Origin: Myxococcota bacterium
GTDB taxonomy: Bacteria > Myxococcota_A > UBA796 > UBA9615 > JAKLKC01
Assembly (NCBI GenBank): GCA_023150875.1
Contig: JAKLKC010000027.1
Span: forward strand, 18,348 to 82,347
Reading direction: 5' to 3'
Length of the DNA: 64,000 bases
The position numbers and the translations under genes were made by a program. Each line of letters begins with the position of its first letter. Within the stretch, counting starts at the first letter, position 1. Positions 1-10,511 of the stretch are shown one piece after another. The notes under the pieces were generated by a model. That model saw nothing but the letters and a program-made list of their open reading frames with translations. It made no database searches and had not been told where the DNA came from.

Positions 1-2
1 CC

Positions 3-587
3 GACGTCGCCCTCCCCCGGGACCGCTTCGACCCCGCGCTCCTGGACGAGCTGGCGCGCCTCGCCCCCTCTAGCATCGAGCACGACGGCGACCACCTGGT
101 GATCCGCCACATGTACATCGAGCAGCGGATGACGCCCCTGGATATCTACCTGCACACCGGCGACGAGGCGGCGGTGCGCCACGGCATCCAGGAGTTCGGC
201 CAGGCCCTCCGGGACCTCGCCGCCGCCAACGTCTTCGCGGGCGACCTCCTCCCCAAGAACTTCGGCGTCACCGGGGAGGGGCGCGTCGTCTTCTATGACT
301 TCGACGAGGTCTGCTACCTCACCGAGTGCAGGTTCCGCCGCGTCCCCGAGCCCCGCACCCACGAGGACGAGATGAGCGCCGAGCCCTGGTACAGCGTGGG
401 GCCCAACGACGTGTTCCCCGAGGAGTTCGCCTCCTTCCTCCTGCCCGCCGGCCGCGCCCGCGACCTGTTCCGGGAGGTCCACGGCGACCTCATGGACCCC
501 GGCTACTGGGCGCGGGTCCAGGCGGAGATCCGGTCCGGGACCGTCGGCGACGTCTTCCCCTATCCCGCCGAGCTCCGCTTCGCCTGA
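3..587 (+). CDS. aceK: Isocitrate dehydrogenase kinase/phosphatase, C-terminal part (5' end outside window)
   Basis: The reading frame is open from base 3, so only the C-terminal ~194 residues are present. AceK phosphorylates and dephosphorylates isocitrate dehydrogenase to divide carbon between the TCA cycle and the glyoxylate bypass. Family-specific stretches are visible: DLLPKNFGV, RVVFYDFDEVCYLTEC and EPWYSVGPNDVFPEEF, the conserved AceK C-terminal signatures including the DFD metal-binding segment of the kinase fold. The gene ends in LRFA-stop, 124 bases before sdhC, so it sits beside another TCA enzyme set. The in-frame GTG at 99 is internal, because recognisable sequence continues upstream of it. 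Identity is secure; intactness of the missing N-terminus cannot be judged. Confidence 0.93.
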   Translation, partial: DVALPRDRFDPALLDELARLAPSSIEHDGDHLVIRHMYIEQRMTPLDIYLHTGDEAAVRHGIQEFGQALRDLAAANVFAGDLLPKNFGVTGEGRVVFYDFDEVCYLTECRFRRVPEPRTHEDEMSAEPWYSVGPNDVFPEEFASFLLPAGRARDLFREVHGDLMDPGYWARVQAEIRSGTVGDVFPYPAELRFA

Positions 588-628
588 TCCTCCCGGGTCC
601 GGGGGCGCTTCCCCGAGCGTCCCCGTCC

Positions 629-656
629 TTGCGTCCCGGGATCTCCGGGCTAGATC
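629..656 (+). promoter_or_regulatory. Possible sigma70-type promoter for the sdh operon
   Basis: TTGCGT at 629-634, a 16-base spacer, then TAGATC at 651-656, about 55 bases before sdhC. The match to consensus is partial. The spacer contains CCCGG-GATCT-CCGGG (635-649), a short hairpin that could also end aceK transcripts. The same TTGCG -35 core recurs before other genes in this window. Confidence 0.3.
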
Positions 657-711
657 CTGGCCCGCCGCGCGGGAGCCCGGGGCCTGGGCTTCGGGGGGCG
701 GCGGGGGAGCG

Positions 712-1407
712 ATGGGGGCGAGGGCGGCACCGGCGCGGGGGGCGAGGGTGGAAGCGCACGTCCGCTTCTGGCACACCACCGTCGGCAAGAAGGCGGTCAT
801 GGCGGTGACCGGGCTGCTCATGGTCGGCTACGTCGTCGTGCACCTCCTGGGGAACCTCCAGGTCTTCGCCGGGCGCGAGAGGGTCAATGCCTACGCCCTG
901 TTCCTGAAGTCGGAGCCGGTGCTCCTCTGGGGGGTCCGGATCGTCCTGCTGGTCTCCCTCGTCCTGCACGTCGCCGCCGCCGTCCAGCTCGCGGCGCTCC
1001 GGCGGGAGGCGCGCCCGGCGGCCTACGCCGAGAAGAGACCCACCGTCTCCACCTGGGCCTCTCGAGCGATGCTCGTCACGGGGGCCGGCACCCTCGCCTT
1101 CGTCGTGTATCACCTGCTTCACCTGACCTGGGGGGTGGTCCACCCGGCGTTCTCCCACGAAGACGTCTACGGCAACGTGGTGGTGGGCTTCCTGTCGCTT
1201 CCGGTGGCCGCCGCCTACGCCGTCGGCCTCTTCTTCGTGGGCGCCCACATCTACCACGGCGGCGGCGCCATGTACCGCACCGTGGGGGTGAGCAATCCGA
1301 GACACGCGGGGGGACTCCAGCGCGCCGCCGCCGTCGCCGCCGTGGTCCTCGCCCTGGGATATGTGTCCATGCCCATCGCCGTACAGCTCGGCTGGGTGCG
1401 GCCGTGA
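712..1407 (+). CDS. sdhC: Succinate dehydrogenase cytochrome b subunit (b558 family)
   Basis: A 231-residue integral membrane protein of the single-subunit, five-helix, di-heme b558 type found in Bacillus, epsilon- and deltaproteobacteria. It anchors SdhA and SdhB in the cytoplasmic membrane and passes electrons to quinone. Hydrophobic helices alternate with histidines expected to bind heme (VVVHLLGN near residue 43, FVVYHLLHL near 130, GAHIYHGGG near 180). The N-terminal [19 protein letters not shown] is typical of the family. ATG at 712 has a purine-rich GGGGGAG just upstream. Its TGA overlaps the GTG start of sdhA by four bases, showing translational coupling. No separate SdhD is present, which is normal for this class. 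Confidence 0.93.
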   Translation: MGARAAPARGARVEAHVRFWHTTVGKKAVMAVTGLLMVGYVVVHLLGNLQVFAGRERVNAYALFLKSEPVLLWGVRIVLLVSLVLHVAAAVQLAALRREARPAAYAEKRPTVSTWASRAMLVTGAGTLAFVVYHLLHLTWGVVHPAFSHEDVYGNVVVGFLSLPVAAAYAVGLFFVGAHIYHGGGAMYRTVGVSNPRHAGGLQRAAAVAAVVLALGYVSMPIAVQLGWVRP

Positions 1408-3341
1408 CCGGGCCCGACGCCGTCGCCGATCCCCGCCTGGATGCACGGATCCCCACCGGCCCCGTCGCGCAGAAGTGGGAGCGCCGCCGCGACGAGGCGC
1501 GGCTGGTCAGCCCCACCAACAGGAGGCGATACAGGATCCTCGTGGTGGGCTCCGGTCTCGCCGGGGCGTCGGCCGCCGCCAGCCTCGGGGAGCTGGGCTA
1601 CGGCGTCGACGTGTTCACGTATCACGACAGCCCTCGCCGGGCCCACAGCATCGCCGCCCAGGGGGGGATCAACGCCGCCAAGGACTATCGGAACGACGGG
1701 GACAGCGTGGCGCGGCTGTTCGCCGACACGGTCAAGGGCGGGGACTTCCGGTCCCGGGAGGCAAACGTGTATCGCCTCGCCCAGCTCTCGGTCCGCATCA
1801 TCGATCAGTGCGTCGCCCAGGGGGTCCCCTTCGCCCGGGAGTACGGTGGCACCCTCGCCAACCGGTCCTTCGGGGGGACCCAGGTGTCCCGCACCTTCTA
1901 CGCCCGGGGCCAGACGGGGCAGCAGCTCCTCCTGGGGGCGTATCAAGCGCTGTTGCGACAGGCGGCCCTCGGCTCCGTCGACGTCCACCCCCGCACCGAG
2001 ATGCTCGACCTCGTCGTGGAGGCGGGCCGCGCCCGGGGGATCGTGACCCGGGACCTGGGCGACGGGAGGCTCCGGGTGTGGACGGGGGACGCGGTGGTGC
2101 TCGCGACCGGCGGTTACGGGAACGTTTACCACCTGTCCACGAATGCCCGGAACTCCAACGCCACAGCCATCTGGCGGGCCCATCGGCGGGGAGCCCTCTT
2201 CGCCAACCCCTGCTTCACCCAGATCCACCCCACCTGCATCCCCGTCGCCGGCGCCCACCAGTCGAAGCTCACGCTGATGAGCGAGTCCCTGCGCAACGAC
2301 GGGAGGATCTGGGTGCCCGCGCGCCCCGGGGATCGGCGCCCCCCCGACCAGGTCCCCGAGGGGGACCGAGACTACTACCTGGAGCGGGCGTACCCCGCCT
2401 TCGGCAACCTGGTTCCCCGGGACGTGGCCTCCCGGGCCGCGAAGCGGGTCTGCGACGAGGGGAGGGGCGTGGGGCCGGGGGGCCTCGGCGTCTACCTGGA
2501 CTTCCGGGACTCCGTGGAGCGCCTGGGGGTCGAGACCATCCGGGAGCGATACGGAAACCTCTTCGACATGTATCGTCGCATCACCGACGAGGACCCCTAT
2601 CGCCTGCCCATGCGGATCTATCCGGCCATCCACTACACCATGGGCGGCCTGTGGGTGGACTACGACCTGATGAGCGACCTCCGGGGCCTCTTCGTGCTCG
2701 GCGAGGCGAACTTCTCGGAGCACGGGGCCAACCGGCTGGGGGCCAGCGCCCTGATGCAGGGGCTCGCCGACGGGTACTTCGTCCTCCCCATCACCATCGG
2801 GGACTTCCTGGCACGGCACGCGCCGGAGAGTCTCGCCCCGGACCACCCCGCCTGTGCCGAAGCTCGTACCGACGTGGAGGCCCGCCTGGACCGCCTCCGG
2901 TCGGGCCGCGGCTCCCGCACCGTCGACTCCTTCCACCGGGAGCTGGGGCGCCTCATGTGGGACTACTGCGGCATGTCCCGGAGCGCGGCGGGCCTCCGGG
3001 CCGCCCTGGAACGGATCCCCGCGCTGCGGGAGGAGTTCTGGCGCGACGTGAGGGTCGCCCCCGGGGAGCGGATCAACGAGTCCCTCGCCCGGGCGGGGAG
3101 GGTGGCGGACTTCATGGAGCTGGCGGAGCTGATGTGCGTCGACGCCCTTCACCGGGAGGAGTCCTGCGGCGGCCACTTCCGGGTGGAGCACCAGTCCGAG
3201 GACGGGGAGGCGCTGCGGGACGACGAGGGGTTCTCCTACGTCGCCGCATGGGAGTGGCGGGGCCCGGGGGAGGCGCCGGTCCTCCACCGCGAGCCCCTCC
3301 AGTTCGACCGGGTGAAGCCGGCCCGGAGGAGCTACCGGTGA
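1404..3341 (+). CDS. sdhA: Succinate dehydrogenase flavoprotein subunit
   Basis: A 645-residue flavoprotein that oxidises succinate to fumarate (or the reverse) at the cytoplasmic face. The N-terminal Rossmann motif GSGLAG is at residues 49-54, and [14 protein letters not shown] (His81) carries the covalent FAD attachment site. The central HPTCIP and the C-terminal GGLWVDYDL and [21 protein letters not shown] blocks are the expected substrate- and FAD-binding regions of the b558-linked group. The GTG start lies inside the end of sdhC (GTGA overlap), and the stop overlaps the GTG of sdhB in the same way, so the three genes form one tight operon. Length and all blocks are normal. Confidence 0.96.
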   Translation: MTGPDAVADPRLDARIPTGPVAQKWERRRDEARLVSPTNRRRYRILVVGSGLAGASAAASLGELGYGVDVFTYHDSPRRAHSIAAQGGINAAKDYRNDGDSVARLFADTVKGGDFRSREANVYRLAQLSVRIIDQCVAQGVPFAREYGGTLANRSFGGTQVSRTFYARGQTGQQLLLGAYQALLRQAALGSVDVHPRTEMLDLVVEAGRARGIVTRDLGDGRLRVWTGDAVVLATGGYGNVYHLSTNARNSNATAIWRAHRRGALFANPCFTQIHPTCIPVAGAHQSKLTLMSESLRNDGRIWVPARPGDRRPPDQVPEGDRDYYLERAYPAFGNLVPRDVASRAAKRVCDEGRGVGPGGLGVYLDFRDSVERLGVETIRERYGNLFDMYRRITDEDPYRLPMRIYPAIHYTMGGLWVDYDLMSDLRGLFVLGEANFSEHGANRLGASALMQGLADGYFVLPITIGDFLARHAPESLAPDHPACAEARTDVEARLDRLRSGRGSRTVDSFHRELGRLMWDYCGMSRSAAGLRAALERIPALREEFWRDVRVAPGERINESLARAGRVADFMELAELMCVDALHREESCGGHFRVEHQSEDGEALRDDEGFSYVAAWEWRGPGEAPVLHREPLQFDRVKPARRSYR

Positions 3342-4177
3342 TCCGCCTGGTCCTCCACGTGTGGCGCCAGGCCGGCCCCAGCGAGCCCGGGCGGTTCGAG
3401 CGATACGAGGCCACCGAGGTCGAGCCCGACATGTCCTTCCTGGAGATGCTGGACGTCGTCAACGAGCGGCTGGTCCTGGAGGGGAGGGACCCCATCGCCT
3501 TCGAGAGCGACTGCCGGGAGGGGATCTGCGGGTCCTGCGGGTTCATGGTGGACGGCGTCGCCCACGGGCCCGGTCGCGGCGCGGCCATCTGCCAGGTCCA
3601 CATGCGACAGTTCCGGGACGGGGAGGACCTGCGGATCGAGCCCTGGCGGGCCCGGGCCTTCCCGGTCCTGAAGGACCTGGTCGTCGACCGCTCCGCCCTG
3701 GACCGGATCGTGGCCGGGGGCGGCTACGTGTCGGTGCCCACGGGGAGCGCCCCCGAGGCCAACACCCTGCCGGTGCCGAAGCCCCAGGCGGAGCTCGCCC
3801 TGGACGCGGCGATCTGCATCGGCTGCGGAGCCTGCGTGGCCGCCTGCCCCAACGCCTCGGCCTCCCTGTTCGCGGGGGCGAAGGTCGCCCACCTGGGCCG
3901 CCTGCCCCAGGGCCAGCCCGAGCGCCACGCCCGCGCCCGGGGGATCGTGGGGGCCATGGACGCCGAGGGATTCGGGCACTGCACCTTCATCGGCGAGTGC
4001 TCCGCCGCCTGCCCCAAGTCGATCCCCATCGAGGTGATCTCGTTCATGCAGCGGGACTTCATCCGGGCGTCCTGGTCCCGGAGGGAGTGGCGGCCGGGGA
4101 TCGCGGGGGGGCCGTGGTTCCGCGGCGGGTCGGGACCGGTGGGGGATCCGGGGTCGTCGGAGGGGGACGAGCGGTAG
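3338..4177 (+). CDS. sdhB: Succinate dehydrogenase iron-sulfur subunit
   Basis: A 279-residue protein carrying the three Fe-S centres that link FAD to heme. [2Fe-2S]: Cys59, Cys64, Cys67 and Cys85 (CREGICGSC then C). [4Fe-4S]: [12 protein letters not shown], Cys160/163/166/170. [3Fe-4S]: Cys215, Cys221 and Cys225 in [13 protein letters not shown]. The GTG start at 3338 is chosen because it begins [10 protein letters not shown], the family N-terminus, and overlaps the sdhA stop by four bases; the frame is open far upstream but only as antisense-like shadow. The C-terminal ~30 residues (Gly/Ser-rich) extend past the usual end and look disordered. Confidence 0.96.
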   Translation: MIRLVLHVWRQAGPSEPGRFERYEATEVEPDMSFLEMLDVVNERLVLEGRDPIAFESDCREGICGSCGFMVDGVAHGPGRGAAICQVHMRQFRDGEDLRIEPWRARAFPVLKDLVVDRSALDRIVAGGGYVSVPTGSAPEANTLPVPKPQAELALDAAICIGCGACVAACPNASASLFAGAKVAHLGRLPQGQPERHARARGIVGAMDAEGFGHCTFIGECSAACPKSIPIEVISFMQRDFIRASWSRREWRPGIAGGPWFRGGSGPVGDPGSSEGDER

Positions 4178-4203
4178 GCGTGCCGTCTCGCCCTTCGGAG
4201 AGC

Positions 4204-4234
4204 TTGGACGGCGGTGGGCCCGAGGCGGTAGACT
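4204..4234 (+). promoter_or_regulatory. Weak promoter candidate before the FAD-linked oxidase
   Basis: TTGGAC at 4204-4209 and TAGACT at 4229-4234, separated by 19 bases, which is longer than optimal. It lies in the 124-base gap between sdhB and the oxidase. The alternative is read-through from sdh. Confidence 0.2.
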
Positions 4235-4301
4235 GCGGCACCGCGGCGGCGGGGAGCAGAGCGGGTACCCGAGGGGGGCGGGGCTTCCGGAGGCGGACAT
4301 C

Positions 4302-5957
4302 GTGACGAACCAGGTCGGTGGGCTGACGGGCGCCCTGGCGGAGTGGCGCGCCCTGCTCGGGGATCGGCGCGTCTCCGACGAGGTCGATGCGGCGGTGCGG
4401 TACGGCGCCAACGCCATCGGCGCCACGCGGCGGATCCCCGCCGCGCTCCGGCCCGGCACCCGGGAGGAGGTCCAGGAGCTCGTCCGCGTCGCGGCGCGGT
4501 GGCGCGTTCCCCTCTACCCGGTGAGCACCGGCCGGAACTGGGGCTACGGCGCGGCGAACCCCGTCGTGGACGGGTGCGTGGTGGTGGACCTCTCGGGGAT
4601 GGACCGGGTGGTGGAGTTCGACCGCGAGCTGGGCCTCGTCACCGTGGAGCCCGGCGTCACCCAGGGGGGGCTCGCCGAGTTCCTGGAGCGGGAGGGATTG
4701 CCCTTCCTGGTGCCGGTGCACGGCGGCGGCCCCGGGTGCTCCCTGCTGGGCAACGCCATGGAGCGGGGCTACGGGATCACCCCCCACGCCGACCACTTCG
4801 GCGCGCTGACGACCCTCGAGGCGGTGCTCCCCGACGGGTCCATGTATCATGGGGCGCTGGCGAGCCTGGGGGGCGGGCTGGTGGACCGGGCCTTCAAGTG
4901 GGGGGTCGGGCCCTACCTCGACGGGATCTTCAGCCAGGGCGGCTACGGCATCGTCACCCGGGCCACCTTCGCCCTCGCCCCCGTCCCCGAGCACCTGGAG
5001 GTCTTCTTCTTCACCGTCCCCGCGGAGGAGGGGCTGGAGAGGGCGGTCCTGGCGGTCCGGGAGGTCCAGCGGCGCCTCCCCGGCCTGGTGGGGTCCACCA
5101 ACCTGATGAACGCCCGGCGGATGCTCTCCATGGTGGCTCCCTACCCCTCGGACCGGGTCCCCGCGGGCCAGACGATGCCCCGGGAACTGGTGGCCTCCCT
5201 GGCCGGGGGCCTCCAGATCGGAGCCTGGACGGGGCTGGGGGCGATCTACGGCACCCGGCGGACCGCGGCGGCGGCCCGCGGCGCCGTGAAGGAGGCCCTC
5301 CGGGGCGTGGCCTCCCGCAGCGTCTTCCTCTCATCCACCGAGGCGAGCTGGGCCAGCCGCGTCGCGGGATGGCTGCCCGAAGCCCTCCGCCCCCGGGAAG
5401 CCCGTTACGTCGGCCTCCTCCAGGGGGCGCTCCAGATCCTGGGGGGACGGCCGAGCAACGTCGCCCTGCGCCTGGCCTACTGGCGGGGAGGCAGACTGCC
5501 CGAGGGAAACACCCCCCTGGACCCCGCCCGGGACGGCTGTGGGATCCTCTGGTACGCCCCCCTGGTCCCCCTGCTCCCGGACCGGGTGCGGACCTACGTG
5601 GGGGGGGTGGAGGCCACCTGCCTGGAGCACGGGATCGAGCCCCTGATCACCCTCACGAGCCTCTCCGACCGCTGCTTCGACAGCACCGTGCCCGTGCTCT
5701 ACGACCCCGCCGACGCCGCCATGGCGGACCGGGCGCGCGCCTGCTACCGCGCCCTCTTCGAGGGGGGGCGGGCGGAGGGCTTCGTGCCCTACCGGGCCGG
5801 GATCGACTCCATGGGCTGGTACACCGGCAGCGGCGGCCCCTCCTGGGCGCTGGCGGCGCGGATCAAGAGGGCAGTGGACCCCCACGGGATCATCGCTCCC
5901 GGCCGCTACGTGCCGACGGAGGTCGCCGGGGGCGGTGGCGAGGGCGGGGGAACCTGA
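4302..5957 (+). CDS. FAD-binding oxidoreductase, vanillyl-alcohol oxidase / p-cresol methylhydroxylase type
   Basis: A 551-residue flavoenzyme with a PCMH-type FAD-binding domain over the N-terminal ~230 residues. Characteristic are STGRNWGYG (FAD pyrophosphate binding), VDLSGMDRVVEFD, VEPGVTQGGLAEFL and GYGITPHADHFGALTTLEAVLPDG. The C-terminal half matches the FAD-linked oxidase cap, ending in KRAVDPHGIIAPGRY. Members such as 4-cresol dehydrogenase oxidise para-substituted phenols and often carry FAD covalently; the substrate here is unknown. No partner cytochrome gene is adjacent, as PchF would need, so an oxidase rather than a dehydrogenase role is possible. The GTG start has GGAGG at 4288-4292. 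Family confidence is high, substrate confidence low. Confidence 0.85.
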   Translation: MTNQVGGLTGALAEWRALLGDRRVSDEVDAAVRYGANAIGATRRIPAALRPGTREEVQELVRVAARWRVPLYPVSTGRNWGYGAANPVVDGCVVVDLSGMDRVVEFDRELGLVTVEPGVTQGGLAEFLEREGLPFLVPVHGGGPGCSLLGNAMERGYGITPHADHFGALTTLEAVLPDGSMYHGALASLGGGLVDRAFKWGVGPYLDGIFSQGGYGIVTRATFALAPVPEHLEVFFFTVPAEEGLERAVLAVREVQRRLPGLVGSTNLMNARRMLSMVAPYPSDRVPAGQTMPRELVASLAGGLQIGAWTGLGAIYGTRRTAAAARGAVKEALRGVASRSVFLSSTEASWASRVAGWLPEALRPREARYVGLLQGALQILGGRPSNVALRLAYWRGGRLPEGNTPLDPARDGCGILWYAPLVPLLPDRVRTYVGGVEATCLEHGIEPLITLTSLSDRCFDSTVPVLYDPADAAMADRARACYRALFEGGRAEGFVPYRAGIDSMGWYTGSGGPSWALAARIKRAVDPHGIIAPGRYVPTEVAGGGGEGGGT

Positions 5958-6075
5958 CAACCCCCCCGGGGTGTGCAACCTCCCTTCACCTGCTTATAGC
6001 TGGGGCCGAAGCCCGTGAAGACCCGCGCCCGGACGGTGGGGAGCCCCGTCATCCCGAGCGCCCCGCGAGGATCCC

Positions 6076-7167
6076 ATGCCCGTCCGACGTCATCTCCCCC
6101 ACCTGGCCCCCGCCCTGGCAATCGGCCTGAGCGCCTGCGCCGGAGGGGCAGGGGGTCCCGCCGCCTCGTCCTCCTTCGACGCCGCCCCCGATCCCGTCGC
6201 CCGGGTGGGGGGACGGACCATCGCCCTCTCCGATCTCGACGCCGAGGTGGCGGCGGAGCTGGCCGAGGCGCGCCGCGAGGTCCACGAGGCTCGGGCCGAG
6301 GCCCTGGACGCGATGATCGACCGGCGGCTCCTGGAAGAGGAGGCCGAGAGGCGGGGCGTCTCCGTGGACGACCTCCTCCGGGCCGAGGTGCTGGAGAAGG
6401 TCGCCGAGCCGACCGAGGACCAGGTCCGCGCGGTCTACGACGAGAACGCCGAGCGGATCGGCAAGCCCATCGAGGAGGTCCAGGGGCCCATCCGCGATTT
6501 CTTGCGACAGCAGGCGGCCCAGGCGCAGGCGGCGACCTTCGTGTCGGGCCTTCGGGCGACGGCGGACGTGCGGATCTTCCTGGAGCCCCCGCGGGTGGAG
6601 GTCTCGGGAGACGACGACCCCCGCCTGGGCCCCGCGGACGCCCCGGTCACCCTCATCGAGTTCACCGACTTCCAGTGCCCCTTCTGCGGGCGGGCCCAGG
6701 GGACCCTGAAGGAGCTGCGGGAGCGCTACGGCGACCGCATCTCGGTGGTCGCCCGGGACTTCCCGCTGCCGATCCACGACTCGGCCCACCTGGCCGCCGA
6801 GGCGGCGGAGTGCGCCGACGACCAGGGTCGATACTGGGAGTACCGGGAGCGCCTGTTCGCGGACCCCCAGGGGATGGACCGGGACGACCTGGTGGCGAGG
6901 GCCGGGGACGTCGGCCTCGTGATCGACCGGTTCGCCACCTGCCTCGACGGAGGGACCCACGCCGCCGAGGTGGACGCCGACGTGCAGGCGGGCTCGGAGG
7001 CGGGGGTCACCGGCACGCCCACCTTCTTCATCAACGGCAGGATGCTCGCGGGCGCCCAACCCCTGGAGGCGTTCGTGAAGGTCATCGATGAGGAGCTGCG
7101 CCGGGCGGGGGTGGGACGCCCCGAGGCGAAGGGAGCCGGTGAGGCGCCGAAGGTGGCGACTCCCTGA
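6076..7167 (+). CDS. Lipoprotein with SurA-like N-terminal domain and DsbA-like thioredoxin domain
   Basis: A 363-residue envelope protein. The signal peptide ends in a lipobox (IGLSAC, Cys at about residue 17), predicting a lipid anchor. Residues ~35-160 resemble the helical SurA/PrsA N-terminal chaperone domain (VARVGGRTIALSDLD, ALDAMIDRRLLEEEAERRGV, EDQVRAVYDEN). Residues ~180-340 are a DsbA/thioredoxin-4 domain with active site CPFC after EFTDFQ, and cis-Pro in VTGTPTFFINGR. The likely role is thiol oxidation or isomerisation coupled to chaperoning of exported proteins. The usual peptidyl-prolyl isomerase domain is absent. RBS GAGGAT precedes the ATG. It ends nine bases before the convergent lon stop. 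Confidence 0.85.
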   Translation: MPVRRHLPHLAPALAIGLSACAGGAGGPAASSSFDAAPDPVARVGGRTIALSDLDAEVAAELAEARREVHEARAEALDAMIDRRLLEEEAERRGVSVDDLLRAEVLEKVAEPTEDQVRAVYDENAERIGKPIEEVQGPIRDFLRQQAAQAQAATFVSGLRATADVRIFLEPPRVEVSGDDDPRLGPADAPVTLIEFTDFQCPFCGRAQGTLKELRERYGDRISVVARDFPLPIHDSAHLAAEAAECADDQGRYWEYRERLFADPQGMDRDDLVARAGDVGLVIDRFATCLDGGTHAAEVDADVQAGSEAGVTGTPTFFINGRMLAGAQPLEAFVKVIDEELRRAGVGRPEAKGAGEAPKVATP

Positions 7168-7176
7168 TCCGAGGGT

Positions 7177-9579
<2,403 letters not shown>

Positions 9580-9659
9580 GGATACTCCTGGGATCCCGTG
9601 GGATCCGGGGCGCCTCCCCACCACCCGGGGCCATTCGGTCTCTACGGATGGGTGACGCC

Positions 9660-9682
9660 TGAACGAAAGCTATATTCGTTCA
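9660..9682. promoter_or_regulatory. Inverted repeat upstream of lon, possible operator
   Basis: TGAACGAA (9660-9667), AGCTATA, TTCGTTCA (9675-9682): perfect 8-base arms around a 7-base AT-rich centre, in an otherwise GC-rich gap between lon and the DUF4282 gene. On the minus strand a TTGACG (9694-9689) lies just upstream and TATAGC lies inside the repeat, although their 14-base spacing is short for a sigma70 promoter. A repressor dimer site overlapping the lon promoter is an inference. It does not match CIRCE. Confidence 0.45.
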
Positions 9683-9850
9683 CGGCGACGTCAAGTCCGC
9701 CCCCCGAATTCTCCCGTCCGGCGGCCTGGGATCCAGTCCTGGTGCAGCCCGGCCCGTGCGGGGGAGGCTCCCGCCGGCCAGACGTCCAAGCGGGCCGCGG
9801 TGGCTCGCAGCGAGGGCACCGGTTTGGAAGAGCCCAGCCTCGTGGCCGCC

Positions 9851-9879
9851 TTGACGCGGTGGCGAGCGTGCAGGACACT
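9851..9879 (+). promoter_or_regulatory. Promoter candidate for the DUF4282 gene
   Basis: TTGACG (9851-9856), a 17-base spacer, then GACACT (9874-9879). The -35 is good and the -10 partial. The predicted start is about 30 bases before the GTG at 9918. The rest of the 338-base lon/DUF4282 gap holds the inverted repeat at 9660-9682 and nothing else I recognise. Confidence 0.35.
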
Positions 9880-9917
9880 CTCGGACGGTGCCCGCGACGG
9901 GCCCAGGGGAGGCTCCC

Positions 9918-10226
9918 GTGTCCGATCAGGTTGGGTTCTTCAGCGCGCTGCTCGACCTCAGCTTCAGCAACTTCGTCACCACCAAGATCATCAAGGTCGT
10001 GTACGTGCTGCTCCTGATCGGGGTGGTGCTGGGCGCGCTGGGCATGGCGGCGACCGGACTCGTGGCCCTGCTCGAGGAGGAGCTCGCCGGCGCGGTGATG
10101 ATCCTCGCGTCCCCCTTCGCCCTGGGAATCGGGATCCTGCTCGTGCGCGTCTACATGGAGCTGGTGATCGTCCTCTTCCGCGTGGCGGAGTACGCGGGCG
10201 AGATCGCGCAGAACACCCGCCGCTAG
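9918..10226 (+). CDS. DUF4282 domain membrane protein
   Basis: A 102-residue small membrane protein of the DUF4282 family, function unknown. The diagnostic N-terminal LDLSFSNFVTTKIIKVVYVL leads into a first transmembrane helix. A second helix covers MILASPFALGIGILLVRVYMELVIVLFRVAE, whose end (VRVYMELVIVLFR) is the other family signature. The GTG at 9918 is chosen over one 30 bases upstream because AGGGGAGG lies at 9905-9912, and the conserved domain begins soon after. It is a single-gene unit between divergent lon and the minus-strand PilB/RR gene. Assignment rests on recalled family consensus. Confidence 0.8.
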   Translation: MSDQVGFFSALLDLSFSNFVTTKIIKVVYVLLLIGVVLGALGMAATGLVALLEEELAGAVMILASPFALGIGILLVRVYMELVIVLFRVAEYAGEIAQNTRR

Positions 10227-10292
10227 CCCTCCTCGGGCTATGAGCCGGAGGGGAGGGGCCTCGGACCGGATCCGACCCGCGCCTTCTCGTGC

Positions 10293-10405
10293 CCGAGCCC
10301 AGGCCGAAGGCCGGTGCCCGCGCCCGTGCCCGGCTGGGGCGTCCGATCACGGTACCGTTGCACACCACGGATCGGGCACGGACACGGGCACGGGCACGGG
10401 CTCGG
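10293..10405. repeat. GC-rich imperfect inverted repeat with a tandem GGGCAC hexamer array
   Basis: CCGAGCCC at 10293-10300 pairs with GGGCTCGG at 10398-10405. Inward, GTGCCCGCGCCCGTGCCCG is nearly complementary to the array at 10374-10403, five hexamers reading gggcac, ggacac, gggcac, gggcac, gggctc. The loop holds the less GC-rich ATCACGGTACCGTTGCACACC. It lies downstream of the DUF4282 gene and of the minus-strand PilB/RR gene, so a terminator role for both converging transcripts is possible; the tandem array could equally come from slippage. Confidence 0.5.
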
Positions 10406-10414
10406 AAGGACGCC

Positions 10415-10450
10415 GGGGGTCAGGCACCGACACTCCTCCATTTCGGCGCC
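10415..10450. repeat. Dispersed repeat, copy 1
   Basis: Contains TCAGGCACCGACACT (from 10420), a variable pentamer and CATTTCGGCGCC. A second, clearly related copy is at 57347-57383 (TCAGGCACCTACACT, TTTTA, CATTTCGCCGCC). Both lie between genes. The TCAGGCACC core resembles palindromic intergenic repeats seen in several bacterial lineages; a link to a REP-type transposase family is a guess. Confidence 0.5.
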
Positions 10451-10511
10451 GAGACCTGGGGTGGCCGGCCGCCCGGCGGGCGCGCGCCCCGGGGACTCTC
10501 GCTTCCTCGTC

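Noticed and set aside
1251-3287. Long open frame antisense to sdhA (678 codons)
   Set aside because: It has no recognisable domain, and its length follows from high GC and third-codon bias opposite a real gene. Many similar shadows across the window were left out for the same reason.
9660-9682. LexA box or CIRCE element at the lon promoter
   Set aside because: The half-sites and the spacing do not fit the standard LexA box, and the arms differ from TTAGCACTC of CIRCE.
10374-10403. Short tandem repeats as a possible CRISPR
   Set aside because: The units are six bases with no spacers; this is a simple-sequence array.
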